From NCBI RefSeq assembly GCF_003671765.1, contig NZ_QPIB01000041.1, forward strand, positions 1-64,000: a DNA stretch of 64,000 nt, read 5' to 3'. Numbering within the stretch: the stretch's first letter is position 1; each line of letters starts with the position of its first letter. The notes below the pieces were generated by a model. It was not told the origin of the DNA. It did not search any database and saw only the letters and a program-made list of their open reading frames with translations. The DNA comes from Xenophilus sp. E41 (GTDB lineage: Bacteria > Pseudomonadota > Gammaproteobacteria > Burkholderiales > Burkholderiaceae_C). A program made the position numbers and the translations under genes. Shown in pieces: positions 44,365-53,228 of the stretch.

Positions 44365-45207
44365 ATGACGATCGCGCGCCGCGCCCTGCTGATCGCCCCC
44401 GCCGCGTGGCTGGCGTGGCCGGCCGCCACCTGGGCCGCCCCCGCGCTCATGCTGGCCGAGCGCTACCGCCCCGGCATGCCGCTGGCCGGCTGGTGGGTCA
44501 GCGAGAAGTACGACGGCCTGCGCGGCTACTGGGACGGCAAGCGCCTGTGGACGCGGGGCGGCGAGCCGATCGCCGCGCCGGCATGGTTCACCGCGCCGCT
44601 GCCGGCCACGCCCATGGATGGCGAGCTGTGGGCCGGCCGCGGACGCTTCGAGCAGGCCGTGTCCACCGTGCGCAACCGCACGCCCGACGACAAGGCCTGG
44701 CGCGAGATCCGCTTCATGGTCTTCGACCTGCCCGCACAGCCCGGCGACTTCGACGCGCGCCTGGCCGCGCTGCGCAAACGGCTTCCCATCACCGAGGCGC
44801 CATGGGTCGTGCCCGTGGCACAGGCGCCTGCGACCACGCACGCCGAACTCATGGCGCTGCTCGACAAGACGATCCGCTTGGGCGGCGAAGGGCTGATGCT
44901 GCACCGGGGCGCCTCGCTCTACCGTGGCGAGCGCAGCGGCGACCTGCTCAAGCTCAAGCCGCATGACGATGCCGAGGCGCGGGTCGTTGCCCACCTGCCG
45001 GGCCAGGGCCGGCATGCAGGCCGCATGGGCGCCCTGCTCGTGCGCACGCCCGAAGGCCTGACCTTCCGCCTGGGCGGCGGCTTCACCGACGCACAGCGGG
45101 CCGACCCGCCGCCCATCGGCAGCACCGTGACCTACCGCTTCAACGGCACCAGCGCGACCGGCGTGCCGCGCTTTGCGCGCTTCGTGCGCGTGCGGGACGA
45201 CGGCTGA
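44365..45207 (+). CDS. Exported minimal ATP-dependent DNA ligase (Lig E type)
   Basis: This 280-residue protein has a signal peptide (about 1-24, ending TWA) and then a nucleotidyltransferase domain with the ligase motif I EKYDGLRGYWDG (adenylated Lys near 49). Motif III is near FMVFDLPAQ, motif IV is EGLMLHRG, motif V is DLLKLKP, and a C-terminal OB domain follows. It lacks other domains. Such periplasmic ligases occur in many proteobacteria, particularly competent ones; their role in DNA uptake is suggested, not proved. It overlaps the next gene. Confidence 0.9.
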   Translation: MTIARRALLIAPAAWLAWPAATWAAPALMLAERYRPGMPLAGWWVSEKYDGLRGYWDGKRLWTRGGEPIAAPAWFTAPLPATPMDGELWAGRGRFEQAVSTVRNRTPDDKAWREIRFMVFDLPAQPGDFDARLAALRKRLPITEAPWVVPVAQAPATTHAELMALLDKTIRLGGEGLMLHRGASLYRGERSGDLLKLKPHDDAEARVVAHLPGQGRHAGRMGALLVRTPEGLTFRLGGGFTDAQRADPPPIGSTVTYRFNGTSATGVPRFARFVRVRDDG

Positions 45208-45299
45208 GCACGCCGGACCCGCCCGATTCGCAAGCGCCGGTCGATCCGCCGCTGCCGTCCCCGCCGCCTCCCGCGCGCGGCCCGCTGCGCTGGGCCTTC

Positions 45300-45638
45300 A
45301 TGGCGCTTGCCGTGGTGAGCCTCGCGCTTGCCGTCCTCGGCGTGCTGCTGCCGGGTCTGCCGACCACACCCTTCGTGCTGCTGGCCGCCTGGGCGGCGGC
45401 GCGCAGTTCGCCGCGCCTCGCAGCCTGGCTCGAATCGCATCGCCTCTTCGGCCCGCTGATCCGCGACTGGCGCGCCGGCGGGCGGGTGAGCCGGCGCGCC
45501 AAGTGGAGCGCGGCGCTCGCGATGGCCGTATGCGCCGGCATGCTGCTTTGGCTGGTGCGGCCGCGTGCCGCCGCGGCCGGCGGCATCGTCGTGATGGCCG
45601 TCGTGCTCCTGTGGCTGTGGCGACGGCCGGAACCCTGA
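45300..45638 (+). CDS. DUF454 (YbaN-like) inner-membrane protein
   Basis: This 112-residue protein has two or three membrane segments and the DUF454 mark GVLLPGLPTTPFVLLAAW followed by FGPLIRDWR. The function is unknown. The ATG at 45300 begins inside the first hydrophobic segment. An in-frame CTG at 45204, overlapping the ligase stop, would add 32 residues (STPDPPDSQAPVD start) and looks like a natural N-terminus, so the true start may be non-canonical. Confidence 0.8.
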   Translation: MALAVVSLALAVLGVLLPGLPTTPFVLLAAWAAARSSPRLAAWLESHRLFGPLIRDWRAGGRVSRRAKWSAALAMAVCAGMLLWLVRPRAAAAGGIVVMAVVLLWLWRRPEP

Positions 45639-45728
45639 AGAACGAGACGCGCTCTACGGGAAGTGCTATCGGCCTACAGCCCTTGCCGGGCGGGCGCTGC
45701 AGCCGAATTCGTCACAAACGTGACGATC

Positions 45729-46547
45729 TCACGACGTGGGCATTTCGCCCGCAGCCAGCCGGGCACCGATCGCGTCCAGCACCGGCAACAGGTCGGCCAC
45801 GCTGTCGATCACGTAGTGCGCACCGGCCGCCTTCAGTTCGGCCGTCGCGCGCTGGCGTACGGCCTCCTGCGCATCGGCGTCGAGCGCCCGCCACTCGGCC
45901 AGCGTCAGCCCGGCCGCGTTGCCGCTGATGGCCAGGCCCACCGCCCAGGTGCCGGCATTCAGGCCCTCCTGCACGCCGACGCCCGTGTCGTCCACCTTCA
46001 CCACGGTGCACGCCGGCCAGACGCCGAGGTCGGCGAAGCTGCGGTACATCATGAGCGGCGACGGGCGCCCCGCCCCCAGGTCGCCGGCACACACGAGGTT
46101 GTCGGGCACGTAGCCGCCTTGGGCCGCGATGGCCGTGACGACTTCCATGATCGGCCGGTTGTAGCCGGTGGTCGACCCGACCTTCAGCCCGCGCGCGCGC
46201 ACGGCGGCCACGGTGTCGAGTGCGCCAGGGATGAAGTCCGCGAAGTCGGGCACCACTGCCGCGTTCATCGGCGTGAACACCTCGTACAGGTGGTCGATGT
46301 CGGCGTCGGTGAAGGCGCGGCCCTGCTTCGCCTCCCACTGCGCGGCAACGCGCGGCAGCTTGCTGAGAGCCTGGATGTGGTCCCACTTGGCCATGCCCAT
46401 GGGGCCGCGCGCCTCGGCGATGGACAGCTCGATGCCGAAGCGCTCGAACAGGCGCACGAAGGCGCCCATCGGCGCGCAGGAGCCGAAGTCGATGATGGTG
46501 CCGGCCCAGTCGAAGACGACGGCCTGGAGTTGGTAGGGAGTGTTCAT
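45729..46547 (-). CDS. phnX: Phosphonoacetaldehyde hydrolase PhnX
   Basis: This 272-residue HAD-family enzyme cleaves the C-P bond of phosphonoacetaldehyde to acetaldehyde and phosphate. The nucleophile is Asp13 in VFDWAGT; the Schiff-base lysine is K54 in MGMAKWDH. The cap helices and C-terminal KVDDTGVGVQEGLNAG motif are present. It is the last gene of the phosphonate unit, 26 bases after an FAD oxidoreductase. No phnW transaminase is seen, so another enzyme must supply phosphonoacetaldehyde. Confidence 0.95.
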   Translation of the reverse strand: MNTPYQLQAVVFDWAGTIIDFGSCAPMGAFVRLFERFGIELSIAEARGPMGMAKWDHIQALSKLPRVAAQWEAKQGRAFTDADIDHLYEVFTPMNAAVVPDFADFIPGALDTVAAVRARGLKVGSTTGYNRPIMEVVTAIAAQGGYVPDNLVCAGDLGAGRPSPLMMYRSFADLGVWPACTVVKVDDTGVGVQEGLNAGTWAVGLAISGNAAGLTLAEWRALDADAQEAVRQRATAELKAAGAHYVIDSVADLLPVLDAIGARLAAGEMPTS

Positions 46548-46573
46548 GGAAGAGATCGGTACACGAATGGGGC

Positions 46574-47710
46574 TCACCATCCGGCGAAGACGTCCTCGGC
46601 GATGCCGAAGGCGGTGCTGGCGCCGGTGCCGCTGGTGACGAGCACGAGCCGCGTGGCATCGTCCGGTGCGTCGATCAGGCAGTCCGTCACCGGCGAGGAG
46701 GGGTAGGTGCCGACCCAGCGCTCGGTCACCGTCGCCTCGGTGAGCTGCAGGGTCTCGCGCAGGTGGCGCAGGATGAGTTCGTCCACCCGCTGGTCGGCGA
46801 AGGGTTCGAGCACCGGTCCGTAGTGGTGCGAGTCGCCCACGACCAGCGTGCCGTCGGCGCTTTGCACCACGATCAGGTGGATGCCGTGCGCCAGGGACTC
46901 GCCCTCCTCGGCCTCGATCTGCGTGCGCAGCACCTGGGCCGCGGGCAGCTTGCTGTAGCCGTGGTAGCGCACCAGGCTCAGGTCGGCCATGACGGAGCCG
47001 GGCAATCGGAAGCCCGGCTGCGGACGCACGCGCATCATGTGCAACTGGCACAGGCGCAGGCCGTGCGGCGACAGGCGCTCGGCGAACAGACCGTTGAGCT
47101 CGCTGTTCGTGCACACGGCCACCCGCTCGGCATGCAGCACGGCGCGCGAGGTGCGCACCCGCGGCGTCGCCACCTCGAGCACCGCCTCGCCGAAGCGGAA
47201 CCGAACGCCCAGCGCGTCCGACAGCCAGCGCGCCAACTGGCCGATGGCCGTGCGCGATTCGACGCGCATCTCGTGCGGGCTGTAGAGCACGCCCTGGGCC
47301 GGACCGTGAGGCCCCTCGAGGCGCAACGCAGGCGCCCTGCGCGCCGCCTCGCCCGTGGACAGCAGCTCGCAGCCGGCCGCCATCTCGGTGGCCATGAATT
47401 CCTCCAGCACCTTCAGCGATTGCGGGCGGAAGGCCGTGAGGTACAGCCCGTGGTGCACGGCCGGGATGCCGGCCTGCGGCGCCACGGCGCCCCACACCTC
47501 GCGTGCGCGCCGCGCCCGCCGCCAGGTGTCGCCGGCGCCCTGGCCCGTGACGGTGATGAAGCCGAAGTTGCGGATCGACGCGCCGACGCAGGCGGCGTCC
47601 TTCTCGACCACGCACACCCGCAGCCCGCGTCGCGCGGCCGTGTAGGCATGCGCCAGGCCGACGATGCCGGCGCCGACGACGATGAGATCAAAGCGGTCGT
47701 TGGAGGTCAT
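46574..47710 (-). CDS. FAD-dependent oxidoreductase of the phosphonate cluster (TIGR03364 type)
   Basis: This 378-residue DAO/glycine-oxidase-like flavoprotein has the dinucleotide motif VVGAGIVGLAHAYTAARRG at the start and VEKD at the end of the second strand. The C-terminal substrate domain follows, with a STAFGIAEDVF-type tail. Its place beside phnX, with no phnW, suggests oxidation of 2-aminoethylphosphonate or its N-methyl form to phosphonoacetaldehyde; such flavoenzymes of phosphonate clusters have been described. ATG 47710 follows from the family start. Substrate is inferred. Confidence 0.9.
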   Translation of the reverse strand: MTSNDRFDLIVVGAGIVGLAHAYTAARRGLRVCVVEKDAACVGASIRNFGFITVTGQGAGDTWRRARRAREVWGAVAPQAGIPAVHHGLYLTAFRPQSLKVLEEFMATEMAAGCELLSTGEAARRAPALRLEGPHGPAQGVLYSPHEMRVESRTAIGQLARWLSDALGVRFRFGEAVLEVATPRVRTSRAVLHAERVAVCTNSELNGLFAERLSPHGLRLCQLHMMRVRPQPGFRLPGSVMADLSLVRYHGYSKLPAAQVLRTQIEAEEGESLAHGIHLIVVQSADGTLVVGDSHHYGPVLEPFADQRVDELILRHLRETLQLTEATVTERWVGTYPSSPVTDCLIDAPDDATRLVLVTSGTGASTAFGIAEDVFAGW

Positions 47711-47752
47711 GGGTGCCAAGTGGGAGCGCGAATTGAATACGGGAGCGGACAT

Positions 47753-47861
47753 CCGTACGCGAAAGGAAAACCAGAGTCACGCGAAGGTCGCGAAAAACAT
47801 CTATTTCATTTGTTGTCCCTTTTCGCGTCCTTCGCGAAACCTTCGCGCCCTTCGCGTACGG
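47753..47861. repeat. CGCGAAGG-type palindromic repeat, copy C (phosphonate operon)
   Basis: Arms CCGTACGCGAA (47753-47763) and TTCGCGTACGG (47851-47861), with inner CGCGAAGGTCGCGAAAA and TTCGCGAAACCTTCGCG blocks. It fills the gap between the permease gene and the FAD oxidoreductase gene. The right arm is almost identical to copy B. Confidence 0.85.
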
Positions 47862-47871
47862 AGGCCCGCAT

Positions 47872-49578
47872 TCATCGGCGCCGCCACGCCTGCGTCCGCC
47901 GCTCGACCATGCGGCCCAGCAGCAGGTAAAGCACGGTGACCACGGCCGAGATGCCGGCGATGAGCACGGCCATGGCGGCGGCCGCGCCGGTCTCGCCGGC
48001 CTCGTCGAGGTTGAGGATGGCGACGGACGCGAGCTTGGTGTCGGGCGAATACAGGAACACCACGGCCGAGATGGTGGTCATGGCGTTGATGAAGAAGTAG
48101 CGCGACACGTCGATGAGCGTGGGCAGGCAGATCGGCAGCGTGACGCGCCAGAAGGTCTTGTAGAACGGCACCTTGAGCGAGGCCGAGACGGACTCGAACT
48201 CGGCATCGATGGCTTTCAGCGCCGTGACCATCGTCAGGTGCCCGGTGGTGTAGAAGTGCACCACCGTGCACAGCACCAGCAGCGCCATGCTCTGGTAGAG
48301 CAGGTTGAGCGGGTTGCCCGGCGCGTTGAAGAAGAAGATGTAACCCAGCCCCAGCACCAGTCCCGGCACCGCCATGGGCAGCATCGCCATCAGCCGCACC
48401 AGCGGCCGCGCCCAGCCGAGCCCGCGCGTCTTCTCGAGCAGGTAGGCGCCGACGAAGACCACGGCCGTGCCGACCACCGCCGTGCCGGCGGCCAGCTTCA
48501 GGCTGTTGACCAGCGCGTCGCCCAGTTCGGCGTCCACCAGACCGGCGACGTAGTGGTTCAGGCTGGGTGCCAGGTTGTAGGGCCACAGCGTGGCGAAGGA
48601 GGCGAACACGGCCATCCCGAACATGGCCAGCATCAGCGCCACGATCAGTGTGCAGTACGCGGTCATGGCCGCGTCGAAGCCTCGCGACGGCTGCGGCACC
48701 AGGGCGACGGCACGGGCCGTGAGCATCGCCGTCTGTTTGCGCTGCACCGCATGGTCGATGGCGAAGGTGAGCGCCGCCGGCGTGAGCAGCAGCAGCGCCA
48801 CCACCGCACCGCGCTGGAAATCCTGCTGGCCGATGACCAGCTTGAAGACGTCGGTGGCCAGCACGTTGAAATTGCCGCCGACCACCTTGGGGATGCCGAA
48901 ATCGGTGATGACCAGCGTGAAGGTGACGAGCGCCGCCGAGATCAGTCCGTACTTGGCGCCCGGCAGCGTGATGGTGAGGAAGCGGCGCAGCCGCCGGGTG
49001 CCCATTGCGTCGGCCGCCTCGTACAGGCGCGCGTCGGCCAGCGACAGCGCGGTGACGAGGATCATCAGCGCATGCGGAAAGGTGGCGAAGCACTCCGCCA
49101 GCACGATGCCCGGTGCGCCATAGATGCCCTGGAAGCCCAGCGCCAGCCAGAACCCCTTGGCCACCCCCTGGTTGCCGAACCAGTAGATGAGCGAGATGGC
49201 GGACAGCAGCGAGGGTGCCAGCAGCGGCAGCAGCGTGATGCCGCGAAAAACCCCCTTGGCCGGCATGCAGCTGCGCGTGAGCGCATACGCGAAGCTGAAG
49301 GCCAGCGGGATCACGATCACCGTGACCAGCAGCGACACCCACACGCTGTTCCACAGGCTCTGCAGCAGCGCGGGCGACTTCAGGTAGGCGGCGAAGGCGG
49401 CCCAGCCGCTGCCCTGCTCCGCGTTGTGCACGGCCTGGGAGAGGATGGCGGCCAGGGGCAGTGCCAGGCCGACCACCAGCAACAGCAGGATGCCCAGCAG
49501 CGCCGCATGCGCGACGCGGTCGCTCCAGGGCACGCGCTGGCGAAGTGGCGGCGGCAACAGGACGGCGGTGGCGTTCAT
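47872..49578 (-). CDS. 2-aminoethylphosphonate ABC permease, two fused membrane domains
   Basis: This 568-residue protein contains two BPD_transp_1 permease domains in one chain: residues about 80-300 (loop [21 protein letters not shown]) and about 330-560 ([22 protein letters not shown]). This equals PhnU and PhnV of Salmonella fused, as in FbpB/CysTW-like single permeases. Twelve membrane segments are predicted. Its start overlaps the ATPase stop by 4 bases. Confidence 0.9.
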   Translation of the reverse strand: MNATAVLLPPPLRQRVPWSDRVAHAALLGILLLLVVGLALPLAAILSQAVHNAEQGSGWAAFAAYLKSPALLQSLWNSVWVSLLVTVIVIPLAFSFAYALTRSCMPAKGVFRGITLLPLLAPSLLSAISLIYWFGNQGVAKGFWLALGFQGIYGAPGIVLAECFATFPHALMILVTALSLADARLYEAADAMGTRRLRRFLTITLPGAKYGLISAALVTFTLVITDFGIPKVVGGNFNVLATDVFKLVIGQQDFQRGAVVALLLLTPAALTFAIDHAVQRKQTAMLTARAVALVPQPSRGFDAAMTAYCTLIVALMLAMFGMAVFASFATLWPYNLAPSLNHYVAGLVDAELGDALVNSLKLAAGTAVVGTAVVFVGAYLLEKTRGLGWARPLVRLMAMLPMAVPGLVLGLGYIFFFNAPGNPLNLLYQSMALLVLCTVVHFYTTGHLTMVTALKAIDAEFESVSASLKVPFYKTFWRVTLPICLPTLIDVSRYFFINAMTTISAVVFLYSPDTKLASVAILNLDEAGETGAAAAMAVLIAGISAVVTVLYLLLGRMVERRTQAWRRR

Positions 49579-50729
49579 TCCTGTCCCGCGGCGAACACGC
49601 GCAGCCGGTCCGTGCGCAGGGCGAAGCGCAGGCGGCCGCCCTCGCGCACCGAGAACTCGTCCATCTGGTTGAGCGAGAACTGCAGCTGCAGCGACTGGCC
49701 GCCGAGTGCCTCGACCTCCACCTGCGCCAGGCAGTTGCCCCCGAGGAACTCGACGTGGCACACCGTGCCTTCGCAGCGGCCGGGATGGTCGTCGGGCACG
49801 TCGATCATCAGTCGGTCCTCGGGCCGCAGGTACAGCATCACGCGGCGGCCCGGGCGGAAATCGGCGCCCTGCCCCTCCTGGCAGCGCATCCGCAGCTCGC
49901 CGCAGCGGAACCAGTGATCGCCCTCGGCCACGGCCTGCAGGCGGTTCACCTTGCCGACGAAGTCGGCCACGAAGGGCGAGGCCGGCGCGCGGTACACCTC
50001 GCGCGGCGTGCCGACCTGCTCGATGACGCCGTGATTCATGACCACGATGCGGTCGGCCACCGACAACGCCTCCTCCTGGTCGTGCGTGACCATGATGGTG
50101 GTCACGCCGAGCTGGCGCTGCAGTGCCCGGATCTCGTTGCGCAGGTGCACCCGCACGATGGCGTCGAGGGCCGACAGCGGCTCGTCCAGCAGCAACAGGC
50201 CCGGCGAAGTGGCCAGGGCGCGTGCCAGCGCCACGCGCTGCTGCTGGCCGCCCGACATCTGCGCCGGGTACTTGCTGCCGCTACCCGGCAGGCCCACGAG
50301 CGCGAGCAGTTCGTCGACCCGCGCGGAAACCTGGGCGCGCGGCTGCCTGCGGTTGACGAGCCCGTAGGCCACGTTGTCGGCGATGCTCAGGTTGGGGAAC
50401 AGCGCATAGGACTGGAACACGATGCCGTAGTCGCGCTGCGCGGGCGGCAGCACCGACACGTCGCGCCCGGCCTGCAGGATGCGACCGGCGGTCTGCGTCT
50501 CCAGGCCCGCGATGATGCGCAGCAGCGTGGTCTTGCCGCAGCCCGAGGGCCCGAGGAAGCACACGAACTCGCCGCGTGCGATGGCCAGGTCGATCTGCGA
50601 GAGCGCAGTGAAGCTGCCGAAGCGCTTGCCCACGCCCTGCAGGCGCAGGTAGCTCTCATCCTGCGGGGTGGGGCCGGCGGGCATGGAGACTGCGGCGTCC
50701 ATCGCGTCGTGGCCGCGCCGGGCCCACAT
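49575..50729 (-). CDS. 2-aminoethylphosphonate ABC ATPase
   Basis: This 384-residue importer ATPase has Walker [10 protein letters not shown], signature MSGGQQQR, Walker [14 protein letters not shown]-loop VTHDQEEA and a C-terminal TOBE-like domain (about 290-380). It is comparable to PhnT. The ATG at 50729 overlaps the binding-protein stop by one base (TAATG); an ATG at 50702 would remove nine residues and remains possible. It is followed by the fused permease. Confidence 0.9.
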   Translation of the reverse strand: MWARRGHDAMDAAVSMPAGPTPQDESYLRLQGVGKRFGSFTALSQIDLAIARGEFVCFLGPSGCGKTTLLRIIAGLETQTAGRILQAGRDVSVLPPAQRDYGIVFQSYALFPNLSIADNVAYGLVNRRQPRAQVSARVDELLALVGLPGSGSKYPAQMSGGQQQRVALARALATSPGLLLLDEPLSALDAIVRVHLRNEIRALQRQLGVTTIMVTHDQEEALSVADRIVVMNHGVIEQVGTPREVYRAPASPFVADFVGKVNRLQAVAEGDHWFRCGELRMRCQEGQGADFRPGRRVMLYLRPEDRLMIDVPDDHPGRCEGTVCHVEFLGGNCLAQVEVEALGGQSLQLQFSLNQMDEFSVREGGRLRFALRTDRLRVFAAGQE

Positions 50730-51763
50730 TACTTCTTCGCCTCGCTCTTGGCGTCGTAGCGCTTCGACCATTCGGCGAGGATGCGCTCGCGGTTCACGGC
50801 CGACTGCTCGAAATTCATCTTGATCAGGCGCGATTCGTAGTCGGCCGGGATGTTCGCCAGCTTGGGTGCAACGCCCGGCTGCGCGGTGATGGCGAAGTTC
50901 TTGCCGTAGAGCAGCATGGCGTCCTTGGACGAGGCCCAGTCGGCCAGCTTCTTCGCCGCATCCAGCTTCTTGGTGCCCTTGTAGATGGCGAAGCCCTCCA
51001 GGTCCCAGCCCAGGCCTTCCTTGGGGAAGACCAGGTCGATGGGCGCGCCCTTGGCCTTGTTGGTGTGGCCGCGGTACTCGAAGGAGATGCCGGCCACGTA
51101 CTCGCCGGCCGCCGCCATGTTGCAGGGCTTGGAACCGGAATGGGTGTACTGGCCGATGTTCTCGTGCAGCGCGTCCATGTACTTCCAGCCGCCGCCCTTG
51201 CCGTTGTCGTCGCCCCAGAGCTGCAGCCATGCGGCCACGTCGAAGTAGCCGGTGCCCGAGGACGCCGGATTGGGCATTACGACCTGGCCCTTGAACTCGG
51301 GCTTGAGCAGGTCCTTCCAGGTGGTGGGCAGGGGGATGTTCTTCTTCTTGGCCTCGACGGTGTTGAAGCACACCACGGCACCGAACACGTCCATGCCGAA
51401 CCAGGCCGGCGGCGATTTCTTGTCGCGGTACTGCGGCATGATCGCGTCGAGGTTCAGCGGCGCGTAGGGTTCCAGCATGCCGTTCTTGTCGAACAGCGCC
51501 AGGCTCGAGGCGGCCACGCCCCAGATCACGTCGGCCTGCGGGTTGGCCTTCTCGGCCAGCAGCTTGGCGGTGATGACGCCCGTGGAGTCGCGCACCCACT
51601 TGATGTCGATCGTGGGGTTCACCTTGTTGAAGGCCTCCTGGTAGGCCTTGAGCTGGTCGGTCTCGAGCGCCGTGTAGACCGTCAGCTGCGTCTTCTGCGC
51701 CAGCGCCGACGTTGCGCAAGCCAGGCCGATGAATGCGGCCACGATGTGTTTTGCGTACTGCAT
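50729..51763 (-). CDS. 2-aminoethylphosphonate-binding periplasmic protein
   Basis: This 344-residue Fbp-like binding protein has a signal peptide (1-22, ending ALA). The mature protein starts [23 protein letters not shown], and the [11 protein letters not shown] segment (ligand-binding loop) is conserved in PhnS-type proteins. It is the first gene of the transport operon; the divergent GntR regulator lies 159 bp away. ATG 51763 follows from the signal peptide; the longer open frame is not used. Confidence 0.92.
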   Translation of the reverse strand: MQYAKHIVAAFIGLACATSALAQKTQLTVYTALETDQLKAYQEAFNKVNPTIDIKWVRDSTGVITAKLLAEKANPQADVIWGVAASSLALFDKNGMLEPYAPLNLDAIMPQYRDKKSPPAWFGMDVFGAVVCFNTVEAKKKNIPLPTTWKDLLKPEFKGQVVMPNPASSGTGYFDVAAWLQLWGDDNGKGGGWKYMDALHENIGQYTHSGSKPCNMAAAGEYVAGISFEYRGHTNKAKGAPIDLVFPKEGLGWDLEGFAIYKGTKKLDAAKKLADWASSKDAMLLYGKNFAITAQPGVAPKLANIPADYESRLIKMNFEQSAVNRERILAEWSKRYDAKSEAKK

Positions 51764-51868
51764 GAGCAACTCCTCATCGAAAAATGAAAGGCGAATGTGC
51801 CGGCGGGACAAGACATCCTCGTGACACATGCGCCAAGCAAAATCGGGGCCTGCTCGCATCGATCGTCA

Positions 51869-51894
51869 ATTGTCTTTTGCAGATCGTAGACAAT
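51869..51894. promoter_or_regulatory. Inverted repeat in the divergent phosphonate promoter region
   Basis: ATTGTC (51869-51874) and GACAAT (51889-51894) with a 14-base spacer, and a nested CAGAT/ATCTG (51880-51884 and 51893-51897). It lies between the binding-protein gene and the GntR gene, in the place expected for the operator of this regulator. Confidence 0.55.
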
Positions 51895-51922
51895 CTGCAC
51901 TCTGCCCCTTAGCATTTCCACC

Positions 51923-52657
51923 ATGCCTGCCAAGAAGATCTCGCCACACCCCGTCATCGCACAGCTTCAGTGCAATTCGCTGGCGAACGTGGTGCAGACC
52001 GAAATCGAACGCATGATCCTGGACGGCGAGCTGGCCTCGGGCGCCAAGCTGACCGAGTCCACGCTGGCCGACCAGCTGGGCGTGTCGCGGGGCCCGGTGC
52101 GCGAGGCGTTTCGCATGCTCGAGGAAGCCGGCCTGGTGCGCACCGAGAAGAACCGCGGGGTGTTCGTGCGCGACGTGCCGATCGAGGAGGCGCTGGAGAT
52201 TTTCGAGGTGCGGGCCGCCATGGACCTGTACGTCGGCCGCAAGGTGGCGCAGTCCGCATCGGCGGCACAGGTGCGCGAGCTGCGCCAGCTGGTCGATGCG
52301 ATGGACCAGGCCGTCAAGTCCGGCAATGCGCGCGACTACCACCGCTTCAACCTGGCGTTCCACGACCGGCTGCTCGAACTGGCCGGCAATGCCAAGCTGT
52401 TGGCCACCTACCGCAAGCTGGTCAACGAACTGTCGCTGTTCCGGCGCCAGAACCTCACGGGCGAATCGATGGCCGTGTACTCGCGCGAGCACCGGCAGAT
52501 CGTGAAGGCCATCGCGGCCGGCGACGCCGAGGCGGCGGGCCAGGCGATGTACCAGCATGTGATGAACAGCCGGGAGCGCACGCTGCGCAACCACGCCGCC
52601 CGGCTGGCGGAGACCGCCCAGGCCACCGGCGCCGCGCCGCACGCGGTGGCAGCCTGA
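51923..52657 (+). CDS. GntR/FCD-family regulator of phosphonate utilisation
   Basis: This 244-residue protein has a winged helix (about 20-85) with the GntR mark ADQLGVSRGPVREAFRMLEEAGLVRTEKNRGVFV and a C-terminal FCD ligand domain (95-225) with metal/ligand histidines (H138, H188 and others near). It is transcribed divergently from the phosphonate transport operon and upstream of phnZ, so it probably represses both in the absence of phosphonate or its product. The ligand is inferred. Confidence 0.9.
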   Translation: MPAKKISPHPVIAQLQCNSLANVVQTEIERMILDGELASGAKLTESTLADQLGVSRGPVREAFRMLEEAGLVRTEKNRGVFVRDVPIEEALEIFEVRAAMDLYVGRKVAQSASAAQVRELRQLVDAMDQAVKSGNARDYHRFNLAFHDRLLELAGNAKLLATYRKLVNELSLFRRQNLTGESMAVYSREHRQIVKAIAAGDAEAAGQAMYQHVMNSRERTLRNHAARLAETAQATGAAPHAVAA

Positions 52658-52670
52658 AGGGAACGGTGCC

Positions 52671-53228
52671 GTGGCCCTGACCCTGGACGACATCTCGGCG
52701 CTCTTCGAGCGCAAGGGCGCGGCGCAATACAGCGGCGAGCCGGTCACGCAGCTCGAGCACGCGCTCCAGTGCGCCCTGCTCGCCGAGCAGGCCGGCGCGG
52801 ACGACGAGCTGGTCACGGCCGCCCTGTTGCACGACCTGGGCCACCTGCTCAACGACCAGGGCGAATCGCCGACCCTGCGCGGCATCGACGACCTTCACCA
52901 GTTCTACGCCCTGCCCTTCCTGCGTGGCTTGTTCTCCGAGCGGGTGCTCGACGCGATCCGCTGGCATGTCGATGCCAAGCGCTACCTCTGCGCGTCGCGG
53001 CCGGACTACGAGGCCTCGCTGTCGGATGATTCCAAGCGCAGCCTGGCCTTGCAGGGCGGCGTCTTCTCTCCCGCCGACGCCCGCGCCTTCCTCGACCGGC
53101 CCCATGCGCAGGAGGCGGTGCGGGTCCGGTTGTGGGACGACGCGGCCAAGCAGGCCGGGCTGCCCACCCCGTCTCTGGGCCACTACCTGGCACGCGCCCG
53201 ACGCTGCTGCATGGACTCGCCGGCGTGA
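52671..53228 (+). CDS. HD-domain phosphonate-degradation oxygenase (PhnZ-like)
   Basis: This 185-residue HD-type di-iron oxygenase-like protein has an HD motif at H54-D55, with H30, H58 and later His/Asp as further metal ligands. Tyr20 and Glu23 are in the position of the substrate-gating Tyr/Glu of PhnZ. Real PhnZ cleaves 1-hydroxy-2-aminoethylphosphonate to glycine and phosphate after the dioxygenase PhnY. No phnY is in the window. The GTG start at 52671 is 13 bases after the GntR stop. Whether it uses the classical substrate is unproven. Confidence 0.87.
   Translation: MALTLDDISALFERKGAAQYSGEPVTQLEHALQCALLAEQAGADDELVTAALLHDLGHLLNDQGESPTLRGIDDLHQFYALPFLRGLFSERVLDAIRWHVDAKRYLCASRPDYEASLSDDSKRSLALQGGVFSPADARAFLDRPHAQEAVRVRLWDDAAKQAGLPTPSLGHYLARARRCCMDSPA

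Noticed and set aside
48238..49917. A 559-codon plus-strand frame over the permease gene
   Set aside because: Antisense shadow of the fused permease; Q/H/R-rich product without a domain.
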